Notes: a model not told the origin generated them from the letters alone. A stretch of DNA of 64,000 nucleotides from Xenopus tropicalis (GCF_000004195.4 NC_030683.2:65770764-65834763), one strand, 5' to 3'. Counted from the first letter of the stretch, positions 25,701 to 32,862 are shown. Numbers and translations: made by a program.

Positions 25701-27849
25701 CCTGGAAAAAAAATGATGTATAGTTTCCCTTCTGGAATTACCCCCAAAGTGAAATGACAAATGAAATGCAAAATACTGCTTGTAAAATCATTATCCCAAG
25801 GCTCATGTAGATGTGGGACTGGGTTTGATGGCATGCACCAGATTTACTAAAAACTAAAGACAAATTCATAAAAAAATGTCGGTAAAATGACAAAATCTGA
25901 AAACTGTCTGTTTAAAAGACAAATTCACAAAAGTGGAGATAGATTTGTCGGATTTTCCACCTAGTTCACAAATATCTATCTTCACTTTTATTTTGTCTCA
26001 ATATCACCACTTTTGTGAATTCCCCTAAGTCAGTGCTGTCCAACTGGCGACCCCCCTCTGTGTGGCCCCCCACCTGTCTGGCTGCTTTGATGGCTTACCT
26101 TTCAGTAAGCATTAAATGGTATCAGTACTGAGATTAACTGGCCCCCTGCATGGTTCTCACCTCAGATTCAGGCTGTATTGTTTAAATATGTAATCCCCTG
26201 TGTTGTTCACACTTTTTAATCTCTGCATTGTTCCCCCCCTGCAGTGTTCACACCTCAGGCTCAGGCTGTAATCACTCCCATTGTTCACTTCTTCACACCT
26301 CAGACATAGGTACTGTAGGCAGAGTATGGCACATACAGCCAGCATAGGGCAGGTAGAGTATGGCACACACAGGCAGCATAGGTCAGGGAGGGTATGGCAC
26401 ACACAGGAAGGGTAGGGCAGGCAGAGTATGGCACCCAGAGGCAGCATAGGGAAGGCAGAGTATGGCACACACAGGCAGGGTAGGACAGGCAGAGTATGGC
26501 ACACACAGGCAGGGTAGTGTGTGCCATACTCTGCTTGCCCTATGCTGCTTGTGGGAGGTGAACCTGGCAGGGGTTTGTTGTGGGAGTTTGTTAGCAGTTG
26601 GAAATAGCCATTAAATGGTCCCCTAAGGTGTGTAATTATGTACTGGGGGTTGCTCTGCTATCCACAGGGGAGGAGAAGGCATATGGAATTTAAGGGTATA
26701 TCTTAATATGACACAATTCTTTCACATATGAATGATGGTTGATATCCCCACAGTAAGGACCAAGCATTTGGGATTTTGCTGTGCTACCACCATTGTGATA
26801 AAATAGGTGTGGTTTGAAGTGGGTGTGGTTTCAAAAAGGGGAGTGGTCAAAACTGGCTTCCATTAGCGGCCCTCCACCATGTATGCTAGAGAAATTCCGG
26901 CCCTCGGCACCGTAGAAGTTGGACAGCACTGCCCTAAGTTCTGTGTCTTTGGTAGTTAGTTGCTCATGGCATTTTACATTATGATAACTAAAAGCAATTG
27001 GAGACTACAGCTTTTCATTCCTACATAAAGTGCTTACTTAAGGCTGTATTTTATATTGCATGAGATGCTCATTCTTAAATGTAAAGAAAAAAAGAAAGCT
27101 TTAACATGGCTGCCTTTTGGCAAAGCATACATGCACATTAAAGAGTCTAAGAGACAAATTCTATAAAGTTCTTTTATAAGAATACAGACTTACATTAAGA
27201 TGAGCAAGAATGCTGAGTTGATCTGTTAGTGACAGAATAAGCAATCTTCTGCATTTGATGTTTTAAAACTACAACTCGTATTAATCTATCTGCTGAATTA
27301 ATGGAGTTAGTTGTGGTAAATACAGTGTAATGCATACATATGTACATATATAAACATACTATATATGTGCACATAAATACGTGCATTTGTGTATGTGTTT
27401 GCATAATAAACTATTTGTAAATAACTGTATATAACTTTGACAATTATCTTGTCTTTTTCTGCTGCAGGATGTTACGCCCTACATGAACGTTTGTCCCTTT
27501 AATGTGTCACCTAATACCCATGTCTCGCAGGTGTTCAACCTATTTAGAACAATGGGACTGAGGCATTTACCAGTGGTAAATGCAGTTGGAGAAGTAAGTG
27601 CTTAAATGTCGCTTCTGCTATAAAATGATATGTGGATTGATCATACAGTACGTTTTATATCATCATATATTTGTCCAGAAGAGGGCAACAGTCCCTTTTT
27701 TATTTTTAACCATGTATATGCAGTGATGTGGCTGTTAATGAAAATTATAAATGGATTTTTCTTTTTAGATTGTTGGAATAATAACACGGCACAACTTAAC
27801 CCATGAATTTCTGCAAGCCCGTCTAAGGCAGCATTATATGACTTCCTGA
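1059..27849 (+). CDS. clcn6: clcn6, chloride/proton exchanger ClC-6 (last 18 coding exons; 5' end outside window)
   Basis: Eighteen exons with GT-AG junctions and compatible phases join into one open frame of 754 codons plus TGA. The order and wording match vertebrate ClC-6 from about human residue 116 to the C-terminus. Visible landmarks are GSGIPEVKCYLNG, the selectivity/gating motif [14 protein letters not shown] (gating Glu aligning with human Glu200), SLEEGSSFW (second Glu aligning with proton Glu267), [12 protein letters not shown], and two C-terminal CBS domains. The family is known to be a late-endosomal 2Cl-/H+ antiporter, mainly neuronal. Membrane helices fill roughly the first 450 window residues and the CBS pair the last 250. 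Asn-X-Ser/Thr sequons after the conserved CRE segment fit the known glycosylated loop. The first exons, encoding the cytosolic N-terminus and first helix, lie upstream. Introns are loaded with mobile elements. Downstream nppa and nppb in opposite orientation match conserved synteny. No frameshift or stop is seen. Confidence 0.97.
1333..1459 (+). CDS. clcn6: clcn6 coding exon b ([17 protein letters not shown]...)
   Basis: The acceptor is CACAG and the donor GAG/GTAAG. The exon encodes [20 protein letters not shown] and the following helix, ending GVSG plus one base of a split Gly codon. GSGIP is the first signature motif lining the CLC anion pathway. Confidence 0.96.
1733..1776. repeat. (TA)n microsatellite
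   Basis: A run of about 20 TA units directly abuts the left end of the Penelope-like palindrome. It may mark an AT-rich insertion target. Confidence 0.9.
3325..3993 (-). CDS. Penelope-like element C-terminus with GIY-YIG endonuclease (partial)
   Basis: An open minus-strand frame runs from a stop near 3994 to the stop at 3325. It reads [20 protein letters not shown], then [11 protein letters not shown], a Cys-rich [10 protein letters not shown] knuckle, [20 protein letters not shown] and [12 protein letters not shown]. This is the linker, zinc-binding and GIY-YIG layout of PLE proteins, whose nuclease nicks target DNA for reverse transcription. The reverse transcriptase part is missing, so this is a 5'-truncated, non-autonomous remnant. 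The catalytic-type YIG and the Arg after it are intact. Expression is not expected. Confidence 0.75.
3917..4094. repeat. inner hairpin at the PLE head-to-head junction
   Basis: Arms of about 70 bp (3917-3986 and 4027-4094) pair almost perfectly around a 40-bp loop. The loop continues the plus-strand reading [20 protein letters not shown] of the right-hand copy, so the junction between opposite PLE copies lies at ~3986/3987. Confidence 0.85.
5221..5257 (+). ncRNA. hammerhead-like PLE terminal motif (degenerate)
   Basis: A GGCTG/CAGCC stem followed by GAAACG resembles stem II and the GAAA core of hammerhead ribozymes known in PLE terminal repeats. The CUGAUGA half is not intact (TTTGAGAAA precedes the stem), so self-cleavage is doubtful. 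The mirror copy lies at about 1842-1880. Confidence 0.35.
5632..5699 (+). CDS. clcn6: clcn6 coding exon c (gating-glutamate exon)
   Basis: This 68-nt exon, acceptor TTGTTAG and donor CAG/GTTAGT, completes the split Gly and encodes [19 protein letters not shown] then LPQ. The Glu of GKEGP is the gating glutamate of CLC exchangers. It is separated from the previous exon by a 4.2 kb intron holding the Penelope-like palindrome. A decayed copy of its 5' half lies at the very start of the window. Confidence 0.96.
5700..6705. other. clcn6 intron, nothing recognised
   Basis: AT-rich intron sequence with no repeat ends, tandem repeats or credible exon noticed. Confidence 0.5.
6706..6764 (+). CDS. clcn6: clcn6 coding exon d ([19 protein letters not shown])
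   Basis: Acceptor TTTTTTCAG, donor ACAG/GTATG. The 59-nt exon encodes the cytosolic linker after the gating motif and ends two bases into an Arg codon completed by the next exon. Confidence 0.95.
7457..7589 (+). CDS. clcn6: clcn6 coding exon e (proton-glutamate exon)
   Basis: Acceptor ACATAG, donor GTG/GTGAGC. It completes Arg and encodes [20 protein letters not shown] then [20 protein letters not shown]. The second Glu of SLEEGSS aligns with the intracellular proton glutamate (human 267) required for Cl-/H+ exchange, so exchanger rather than channel behaviour is expected. Confidence 0.96.
8261..8374 (+). CDS. clcn6: clcn6 coding exon f ([17 protein letters not shown]...)
   Basis: Acceptor TTTTTGCCAG, donor AAG/GTGTGG. 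Thirty-eight whole codons read [20 protein letters not shown] and end NFGEFK, matching the ClC-6 family almost residue for residue. Confidence 0.96.
9087..9248. mobile_element. MITE, AGGGCRA-GACACATGGAGCTA family, copy 1
   Basis: It starts AGGGCAATGACACATGGAGC and ends with a GTGTCAT...CCCTT inverted counterpart. It shares GACACATGGAGCTAC, the interior TGTCTATGGCAG...TTTTCTGGC wording and GTAGCTGG with the copy at 58038-58240. Confidence 0.6.
9300..11955. repeat. large noncoding repeat, copy 1 (interrupted by a MITE)
   Basis: Long stretches match 18209-20226 in the same order: 'CCATTTTTGAACATTTT', 'TAGTTTTATGGAGATTTCTC', 'CTACTCCAAAGTACCAAGCC', 'TTTGATGCCC', a GT-rich patch, and a closing segment with 'ACAATCTCATTGTAGGACCG'. 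Internal segments repeat about every 250-300 bp. No protein reading is preserved. A TTAA MITE is inserted at 10198-10836. End positions are approximate. Confidence 0.65.
10198..10836. mobile_element. TTAA-flanked MITE nested in the large repeat
   Basis: TTAA occurs at both edges (10198-10201 and 10833-10836). The ends are inverted: AGGACATGTAAA and TTTACGTGTCTT. Host repeat sequence resumes on either side. The open frame inside (10299-10559) lacks any recognisable domain. Confidence 0.75.
11992..12158 (+). CDS. clcn6: clcn6 coding exon g ([12 protein letters not shown]...KPKLVR)
   Basis: Acceptor TCTTTTCAG, donor AG/GTAATT. It encodes [19 protein letters not shown], a transmembrane stretch and the cytosolic [18 protein letters not shown] segment. 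A large noncoding repeat copy ends only about 35-40 bp before this acceptor. Confidence 0.96.
12159..13840. other. clcn6 intron with decayed repeats
   Basis: 12730-12915 holds wording typical of TTAA MITEs (TAGCAACCAAATAGCTGCT, ending in a GCCTTTAA). 13080-13250 resembles the widespread 'CCTGCCCCATAGAACTTACA' vertebrate repeat, also seen near 48660. ATGT-rich sequence lies at 12975. No gene was found. Confidence 0.4.
13840..14205 (+). repeat. interspersed repeat ending AACTTGATGGACATGTG, copy 1
   Basis: 'TGGAATTCTTTCCCTGAATA', 'GGACTGGTCCAATTGC', 'TTGGAGTCAGGAAGGAATTT', 'CTGGATCAACTAGTAG' and 'GAACTTGATGGACATGTG' occur in order. They match, in reverse orientation, 53395-53960, and in part 52685-52835. 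Family unassigned. Confidence 0.65.
14563..15144. mobile_element. TTAA-flanked T2-like MITE
   Basis: It is bounded by TTAA and has ends TTAAAGGAACAATAACACCA and TGGTGTCACTGTTCCTTTAA, which are inverted. TTAA duplication and the AAAGGRA terminus fit the Xenopus T2 MITE group. A retroposed segment is nested at 14945-15080. Confidence 0.8.
14945..15080 (-). mobile_element. retroposed 3'-end fragment with 18-bp target duplication
   Basis: AACAGCGCATAATACTTT is present at 14927-14944 and 15081-15098. Between them, read on the minus strand, is a short sequence ending AATAAA plus A-run right at the target duplication. That is the hallmark of LINE-machinery retroposition of a poly(A) RNA. The source RNA is not recognised. 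Confidence 0.75.
15537..15660 (+). CDS. clcn6: clcn6 coding exon h ([12 protein letters not shown]...; glycosylated loop)
   Basis: Acceptor TTTCAG, donor CAG/GTATTT. It encodes a transmembrane helix followed by [20 protein letters not shown]. Two sequons (NWS and NTS) lie in the lumenal loop known to be N-glycosylated in ClC-6. The loop diverges from the human sequence, as expected for an exposed region. Confidence 0.94.
16301..16512. mobile_element. palindromic MITE, GGCAGATTTATCAAAATGTG family, copy 1
   Basis: The inverted ends are CTGGCAGATTTATCAAAATG and CATTTTGACAAATCTGCC. The middle also folds (CCTATGGGATTGTTAGA against TCTAAAACTCCCATAG). Related to 43928-44142 and to the fragment near 55152. 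Confidence 0.7.
16953..17082 (+). CDS. clcn6: clcn6 coding exon i ([20 protein letters not shown])
   Basis: Acceptor TTTTCCTTAG, donor ATG/GTAAG. It continues the lumenal loop with two more sequons (NSS and NNT), then [20 protein letters not shown], ending one base into Gly. Confidence 0.96.
17177..17330 (+). CDS. clcn6: clcn6 coding exon j ([12 protein letters not shown] motif)
   Basis: Acceptor TTCTAG, donor AAAAG/GTAGCC. It encodes two helices and the anion-coordinating motif [18 protein letters not shown], ending within a Ser codon. The intron before it is only 94 bp. Confidence 0.96.
17411..17570 (+). CDS. clcn6: clcn6 coding exon k ([20 protein letters not shown])
   Basis: Acceptor CTGTAG after an 80-bp intron, donor ATG/GTGAGC. 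It encodes the last conserved helices, [20 protein letters not shown] and [17 protein letters not shown]. By residue counting, the Tyr of ISYGLP falls near human Tyr553, a reported disease position; that correspondence is by offset only. Confidence 0.96.
17571..18208. other. clcn6 intron segment, nothing recognised
   Basis: AT-rich, with no element ends or exon-like sequence. Confidence 0.45.
18209..20226. repeat. large noncoding repeat, copy 2, with terminal inverted repeats
   Basis: Begins AACCCTTTCACTGCCAGC and ends GTTGGCAGGTAAAGGGTT, an inverted pair. The interior has three to four diverged repeats of the 'CTACTCCAAAGTACCAAGCC' block, a GT/poly-A-rich patch and a GC-rich right end with palindromic GCAACGATGTACACCGTACG. 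It is the fuller partner of 9300-11955. Length and inverted ends suggest a non-autonomous DNA transposon; the family is unknown. Confidence 0.65.
20227..21022. other. clcn6 intron segment, nothing recognised
   Basis: Unique-looking AT-rich sequence up to the SPIN-like insertion. Confidence 0.4.
21031..21215. mobile_element. SPIN-like (Space Invader) non-autonomous hAT element
   Basis: The ends are CAGTGGTTCTCAACC and GGTTGAGAACCGCTG. The interior has the wording I recognise from SPIN MITEs: TGCCGCGACCCTTTAATACA, GTTGTGGTGACCCCCAACCA, and a central CCTAAGACCATCGGAAATA hairpin. It is flanked by 8-bp direct repeats, TTCTAAGC and CTCTAAGC, differing at one base, as expected for hAT insertion. 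Length 185 bp. No transposase, so mobility depended on a helper in trans. It sits 67 bp before a clcn6 exon. Confidence 0.92.
21283..21389 (+). CDS. clcn6: clcn6 coding exon l ([15 protein letters not shown]...)
   Basis: Acceptor TTACTGCAG, donor AA/GTAAGT. It encodes [20 protein letters not shown] and the linker to the first CBS domain, [10 protein letters not shown]. It lies only 67 bp after the SPIN-like hAT copy, whose insertion left the acceptor intact. Confidence 0.96.
21419..21667. repeat. decayed copy of the TACAGGTATGGGACC repeat family
   Basis: 'GGGTTTTCCAGAAAAGG', 'CCAAGTTATGGAAAGATCTC' and 'GATCCTATACATGTA' follow the order of the clearer copies at 58272-58603 and 60398-60731. 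Strongly diverged. Confidence 0.45.
21668..22766. other. clcn6 intron, nothing recognised
   Basis: Open frames such as 22420-22668 have no recognisable domain and no flanking splice context of their own. Confidence 0.4.
22767..22953 (+). CDS. clcn6: clcn6 coding exon m (first CBS domain)
   Basis: Acceptor TTGATAG, donor AAG/GTAGTG. It encodes [40 protein letters not shown] and [15 protein letters not shown], the start of CBS1 in the cytosolic C-terminus. Confidence 0.96.
23064..23221 (+). CDS. clcn6: clcn6 coding exon n (CBS1 insert, basic/serine-rich)
   Basis: Acceptor TTCTGCAG, donor GAG/GTTATG. It encodes [20 protein letters not shown] followed by [20 protein letters not shown]. This basic, serine-rich insert between the parts of CBS1 is typical of ClC-6 and is a plausible phosphorylation target. 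Confidence 0.95.
23333..23489 (+). CDS. clcn6: clcn6 coding exon o ([20 protein letters not shown])
   Basis: Acceptor TTTTAATAG, donor TCT/GTAAGT. It encodes [20 protein letters not shown] and [20 protein letters not shown], the second half of CBS1 and the lead into the linker. Confidence 0.96.
23590..24030 (+). repeat. unassigned repeat-like segment in a clcn6 intron
   Basis: Base composition is less AT-rich than its surroundings. AGATCA(C/T)GTAGAA occurs at both edges (near 23610 and 23928). An open frame at 23725-24033 shows no domain I can name. It is probably part of a dispersed repeat. Confidence 0.3.
24454..24561 (+). CDS. clcn6: clcn6 coding exon p ([20 protein letters not shown])
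   Basis: Acceptor CTTTTCAG, donor GTG/GTAAG. Thirty-six whole codons covering [20 protein letters not shown] and the start of CBS2. Confidence 0.95.
24562..26022. other. clcn6 intron with palindromic MITE remnants
   Basis: 24760-24920 and 25840-26020 both carry AAATTNACAAAAGTGGAGATAG wording facing inverted ACTTTTGTGAATT, fitting an old palindromic MITE family. 25302-25740 begins TTTAAAGGAGAAGTAAAGCC, a TTAA-type MITE end. Boundaries are unclear. Confidence 0.4.
26031..26931. mobile_element. 901-bp hAT-type element with perfect 8-bp target duplication
   Basis: The ends CAGTGCTGTCCAACT and AGTTGGACAGCACTG are inverted. CCCTAAGT lies immediately outside both (26023-26030 and 26932-26939), an exact 8-bp duplication as hAT transposases make. 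The interior contains a ~34-bp minisatellite and no transposase reading, so it is non-autonomous. It sits in the clcn6 intron before the CBS2 exon. Confidence 0.88.
26312..26520. repeat. ~34-bp minisatellite inside the hAT element
   Basis: About six units of GGCAGAGTATGGCACACACA plus GGCAGNRTAGG, with scattered changes, followed by an inverted part-unit (GTGTGTGCCATACTCTGC). This gives long but meaningless open frames on the minus strand. Confidence 0.85.
27468..27593 (+). CDS. clcn6: clcn6 coding exon q (CBS2)
   Basis: Acceptor TGCTGCAG, donor GAA/GTAAGT. It encodes [20 protein letters not shown] and [20 protein letters not shown], the core of CBS2. Confidence 0.96.
27769..27849 (+). CDS. 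clcn6: clcn6 last coding exon r ([19 protein letters not shown]... stop)
   Basis: Acceptor CTTTTTAG. It encodes the end of CBS2 and the C-terminus, [19 protein letters not shown], then RQHYMTS and TGA. The last two residues differ from the mammalian ending; otherwise it is family-like in length. Confidence 0.96.
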   Translation: MVGIITRHNLTHEFLQARLRQHYMTS

Positions 27850-29811
27850 TGATGCTCTGCAAGGAAATTATCAGCCCATTTAAGGACTGGTTCTCTTCAC
27901 CTTTACAGAGGACTGAGCCTTCCAGGACTGCTCCTCTGGGTTCATAACTGTTAAGACACCTCTACCAAGACCATAAAAGGCTTCTTGCCTTCTCTGTCTC
28001 CTTACCCAGTTTCTAAAGAGGGATACTTCTAGCATGAAAACAAGATATTCTAACGTAATTTTAAGGGGAATTATAAACCTGTGTTCAGCATGAGCCATAT
28101 AATTAGGAGGAGTGACATTGTGTTGTACCTACTGTTTTAATTTTTAAAATGAAAAGTTTACTATAAGAGTGTAACAGTGCATTTAAAGAATATCAATTGC
28201 TGTGTTGTAGGCAAATATTGCCTTAAAACAAGCACTTTCAAACAGTTCTCAATGAGGGCATTTGAGGAGATTTTGCTTTTGTGTCATAGCTATAGGAAAA
28301 CACAAGTTGAGAAAATCCCACAGTTTGTCATTTGCATTAATCAAATGTCCTTTTCCCTTATTTCACTTCAAATCATTAAGATGCTATTTGATTTATGTAC
28401 CAGGAAATATGCAAGCGGAAAAGTGCCTATAACTTGTTAGAGTTGTTTTTAGTGCTATGTTTGTTTAGCAAAACACATAAAGGCAAAGAAAAAATGTTAT
28501 GAGGTCTGTTCATATTCTCTCATTTAGACCTCTAAAACAGACTCCTCTTTGCCTAATTTGTTTGGGACACAGGGAAAGTGTCACAGTGAAAGTGTTGACC
28601 TTTTTTTATTGAAGAATACATTTGTTTAGACCAAAAAAATTAGTTTTGCTCATGTTGAACTTAGATTAATAATTTCCCCTTTAAAAGAATTTTCAAGTGA
28701 ATATTTTAGACCTATCATTAATCTTTCATATGCTTTTACTGTACCTTTTATTAACTATTTCCTGCATTTTAGCTTATTACACACATACAGAGATAGCATC
28801 TAGGTCTGTCTGCATTAACATTTGTTCTGCCTGTCTACAGAAATAGGTTATATCCCACAAGCTGTTACATTAGAGTTGTGCTTTTTTTTTTTTTTTTTTT
28901 TACTAAATTTATAGTTTCACATATAATTTTGTCAGGAAAAATCCCAACATAATTTTATTTGCTCTTTAAAACGTACGTTATACGTATGTTATTTGACTTG
29001 GTTAATTACGTTATCCTCCCCTCAAGGGCTGGTTTAAAGGCAGCACAAGGAGGGCATTTGTTTTTGTCCTCCTGCAGGAGAGAGGGTTTTTTTTTCTAAA
29101 AAAAAAAAAAAAGTCTATGGTAAAGGTTCAAATTGCATAGTGTTATTTTGTATTTAAATATTTGGGGGATAACTATATGCTGAAATGTTTTTGCTGAATA
29201 TTATATTCAGCAATGACCTAAAGACTGCATGTTGAATATTTCCGATTTCCCAATATTTTTTTTACCCTCAGATTGGGACCCAGCCTTTCTCTTTTGCACA
29301 AGACACCCTTGTAGGTGCTTGGACTTTCCACAGATCACACAATAATCCCTGTTTCTTATAACAGACCTAAAACAGGTCTAAAGCCATAATAAACACCAGA
29401 AGTTATTATCCAGTAACGCATCTTAGGCAACACGTTTACTGTTGGCATAAATAACCAATGACATGATTTATGTAGTACATTTCTTCAGTGCTGCATTTTA
29501 ACAGGTCCATCACACAGTAATTTATTAAAGGGAAGCTTTTATGGTAACTTAAAATTGCTGGCCTTCTTCAAACAGAATCAGGGCAAGCAGACCGTGTGAT
29601 TATTTTCATGCTTAAATTCTATGGCTGTCACCACTTCTCTGGCCCTGCAACTCTTATTTTCTACATAAGAATGAGTAGGTTTTGTGTGTGACAACTGCTC
29701 ATTGAGCACCTCACACACTTCTGGGCGAGTGATGGCTATGGAAGTAAATTGTAATTTTTTTAATAATAGATAATAAACAAAGTCTCCGTATACCCCTAAA
29801 ATAATATATGA

Positions 29812-29813
29812 AC

Positions 29814-29855
<42 letters not shown>
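29812..29855. repeat. (TA)n microsatellite in the clcn6 3'UTR region
   Basis: About 20 TA units with one AA interruption. Confidence 0.9.
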
Positions 29856-29858
<3 letters not shown>

Positions 29859-30661
29859 CAGAAGAGCACTAGGACACCACTAGCATGCTAAAATTATATA
29901 CATGAGGGCTCATTTATGTCCGCAAGACCAGTTGCAGTCCCTGCAGTCAGGTGCATGGAAAACCACTTTCATTAAACTAACTTGCATCAAAATGTGCTCC
30001 TTGCACTTCCCTGTAGTTACACTCAGCACTGTTCAGTCCTTCCTGTTTGCTGTTACAAATCTAGCCCTGCGGCGCCTATTAATGCAGTGGAACCCTGGAG
30101 CTACTCCCGTCTCTTGACCAGGCAGTAGCTCCATGGTTCCATCAGTGCCCTATGACAATTGCTGCAGTTCAGTTGCGCCAAAAGAATAGGGCACACACCA
30201 ATCACTGGAAATGATGCCGGCAAAAATATTTGCCGCGATAATGTCTGATTTTGATGAATCGGCCACAATTGTGTCAAGAGAATCACCCCTGTGTGACTGC
30301 AACAACGCTGGAATTCTGGGGAAAACAACTCTGCATTTTGGAGAAAAAACATACTTTCATAATATAGATAAATGCCCTGGCAGAGGCATCTCCCCCATCC
30401 TGCTATATCTGCCGTATCTTTATACAGTAACATTATCACAGTGCTCATATCTCACAGGCAAATCTACGCGGCTCAGTCCCCTTACGATTCCTCTTACAGT
30501 GAGAGAGAAATTAACTTTTAGAGCACTGTTGACTTGCCAGTATAAGTTTATATGAAGTGATTTCAGAAATACAAGGATGATCTTACTTTTGTTCACATTT
30601 TGCTTTCATTTTCTTTTGTACACACTATTTTTATTTTTTTGCACAGTGGGCTTTTTTAGAA

Positions 30662-30667
30662 AATAAA
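30662..30667 (+). terminator. clcn6: alternative clcn6 polyadenylation signal AATAAA
   Basis: AATAAA lies about 2.8 kb after the stop codon. It would give a 3'UTR close to mammalian CLCN6 length. The sequence alone cannot show which site is used. Confidence 0.35.
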
Positions 30668-31749
30668 AAGCTTGCCACTTAAAACTGATGAGAGTTTTAT
30701 ATTTTGAAAACAAAGCAATGAGAGAAAATGCAAGCAATATTGAGTTTTCTGACTTCCTGTCTTTGAATAGTTATATATATGCCTCAAATTGTTTGCAACA
30801 TTCTGTTCTTAAGTTATGTTCATAATGTCAGTTTTTTTTAAACAACTTAACCACAAAGAAAATATTGAAAATGATTTCAGTTGCTGCTCTGGTTTACTGT
30901 ACTTGAAACAAATTTTAACCTAGTTGTAATCTCTAGTAAAGAAGAGAACCCTGGGATTGGGAGGAGTATAGAAAGTTATGCTAAAAACCTGTTTCTGCGG
31001 TTATTCTTGCTTCAGTGCACATTTTCAGGGTTTTTGAAGACTGATATGCAAAAAATCCTGTATTTATTACTCTTTAAATGTCAGAGTATTATTTTTGCTA
31101 AAATGTCACCAACATCTTTTGTTTTTTTATGTTTCAGATCATGTTTAATTCTGTTTTTTTCTATGCCATAGCTCAGATGTTCTGAAAGTAATTGTTAGCA
31201 AAATTTCATGCCGAATTTTAGAAAGCATTATTATTAAATACTCCATTTTTTTTCAAATTTTCAAATGTTGTCTTCTTGAACAACTTAACTTCCAGTGGAA
31301 CAATCAACAGGCCATCTGACATAGTAATACTAGTGATTTTATTTAAGGCTGCTGACAGCTAAGGGACCATTGATTTTTATATCCCTTAACTTTTATATCC
31401 CTTAGATCTTTTAACATTCCATTGTGTATTATTTGCACTTTTGCTGACATAATTGTGTTTTTTGCCTAATTTGGGACCAGTTTTAAAGTACTCCATAACA
31501 AGCCAACAAGTTAAATACATATTTTTGTTTTATTGGTTTTATTCTATTGCATATTTATTTTTGTAGAAAAGGTGCATAAACACTATAAGAACATCCGAAA
31601 TAAATCTAAAATAGTAAATCTTAAATACATTTTTAACACAGAAAGAAAAAATATTACAGATTATCTATGACTCTCAAGAACTATTTTCAAAGCCCTTCAT
31701 TAAGATGGCAACCCTTTCCAATCCCTCCCACACCTTGTTCTATACTGAA

Positions 31750-31820
31750 GTGATGGATTCTGGGACTTGAAATCCCCCTTTCTTTCTCAAATAAAGACAT
31801 CATTTCCCAGAATCCATCAC
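31750..31820. repeat. foldback in the probable clcn6 3'UTR
   Basis: GTGATGGATTCTGGGA (31750-31765) and TCCCAGAATCCATCAC (31805-31820) are a perfect 16-bp inverted repeat with a ~39-nt loop. It could form a hairpin in the mRNA or be a small MITE remnant. Confidence 0.75.
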
Positions 31821-32085
31821 TGTAAGGTAATTCTGAGGCACCTTTTCTACATAAGCCCAACTAAGTACATATAAGTACTTAGTAACTATAAGTACATATA
31901 CAAACAATGGAATGCTTTCCTATTTATCCTTTAATCATGGCTTGTTAACGGGTCCCTGAAGACTGGTCTGAGATATTATAGTATAAGCTATTTTATGTTT
32001 TAATTGTAAATAAATTTGTGTAGTTTTATTTTTTATGTATTTAATTTCTGTATAAGATTACTATTGTTACTTGGTTACACGTCTG

Positions 32086-32091
32086 AATAAA
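32086..32091 (+). terminator. clcn6: candidate clcn6 polyadenylation signal AATAAA
   Basis: AATAAA runs into an A-tract and is followed by a T/GT-rich stretch, the usual arrangement of a cleavage/polyadenylation site. The alternative AATAAA at 30662-30667 also precedes an AT-rich segment. Confidence 0.45.
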
Positions 32092-32527
32092 AAAAAAAGT
32101 TTATTTCTTGTATCCTCTTTATTTATAAAGGCTACAATATGGAGGGAAATAGAAAATAAACAGAAAGAAAGGGTAAAGTAGCGTAACAAAAGAGACACAC
32201 ACTGGAGCCAATGTGTCACAAAATATTTATAAATGTACAGTTGGGACTACAGGTGCCTCATGAAAGTCCACTCAATGGCTCCATTCAGCGTTAAAACTTT
32301 TTTGGATAGCCCTTTGTAAGATAAATAGGTTTTTGGTTTGCAAGGGTATTGACAACCAAGTTCCTTCAGAATGGGTCATGGATTTCCTCATCAGTAAACT
32401 GGGCTGTTTGGCGTAGTAGAGAAGTTGGAGAAAACACAGTTTGGCGTGTTGAAGTCCAAGGTCCCCAGCCACTCACAGTAGGCAGACCAGTGGAGATATG
32501 ATCCTTGAGAAGTTTAGAATGTCCAAG

Positions 32528-32862
32528 TGGGAAAATCAAAAATAGAAACAGGCAGGCACTCCGGATTTTTTCAAAACGTAGAGAAAGGCAGCCAAAGAAG
32601 TAGTTTACATTAAAAAAAGTATACATTTTATTTGATCCATATGTAAAAACAAGAAGCCTTACGCGTTTCGTACCCTGAGGTACTTAATAGGCTATGCCTA
32701 TGATTAAGTACCTCAGGGTACGAAACGCGTAAGGCTTCTTGTTTTTACATATGGATCAAATAAAATTTATACTTTTTAAATGTAAACTACTTCTTTGGCT
32801 GCCTTTCTCTACGTTTTGAAAAAATCCGGAGTGCCTACCTGTTTCTATTTTTGATTTTCCCA
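32528..32862. mobile_element. head-to-head PLE-like terminal palindrome
   Basis: Arms of about 165 bp mirror around ~32695 with few differences. Each arm holds GGTACGAAACGCGTAAGGCT and CTCCGGATTTTTTCAAAACG-type sequence, with a poly-A-signal-like ATAAA, as in amphibian PLE ends. GTACC/GGTAC with a TCAG loop precedes GAAACG. Both termini point outward, as in the larger palindrome at 1774-5323. Confidence 0.7.

Larger units (their letters stand above)
27850..32110 (+). other. clcn6: probable clcn6 3'UTR (extent uncertain)
   Basis: After the stop there is no further coding exon up to an AATAAA followed by an A-run near 32.09 kb; another AATAAA lies at 30662-30667. ClC-6 mRNAs in other vertebrates have 3'UTRs of several kb, so a ~2.8 or ~4.2 kb UTR is plausible. 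The stretch is AT-rich, with a (TA)n tract at 29812-29855 and a foldback at 31750-31820. Open frames here (for example 29902-30117, 30211-30555 and 30881-31171) look like chance. The extent is inference. Confidence 0.5.

Noticed and set aside
26312..26520. Regular repeats with spacers, CRISPR-like at first sight
   Set aside because: Units are contiguous and degenerate with no unique spacers, in a vertebrate genome. The same applies to 53594-53838.
26157..26527. 115-codon repetitive frame (CHTLP...CVPYS repeats) read from the minus strand
   Set aside because: Translation of the 34-bp minisatellite in the hAT element.
29902..31171. Open frames of 71-114 codons after the clcn6 stop
   Set aside because: No domain, no splice signals, located in the probable 3'UTR; lengths are within chance for this composition.
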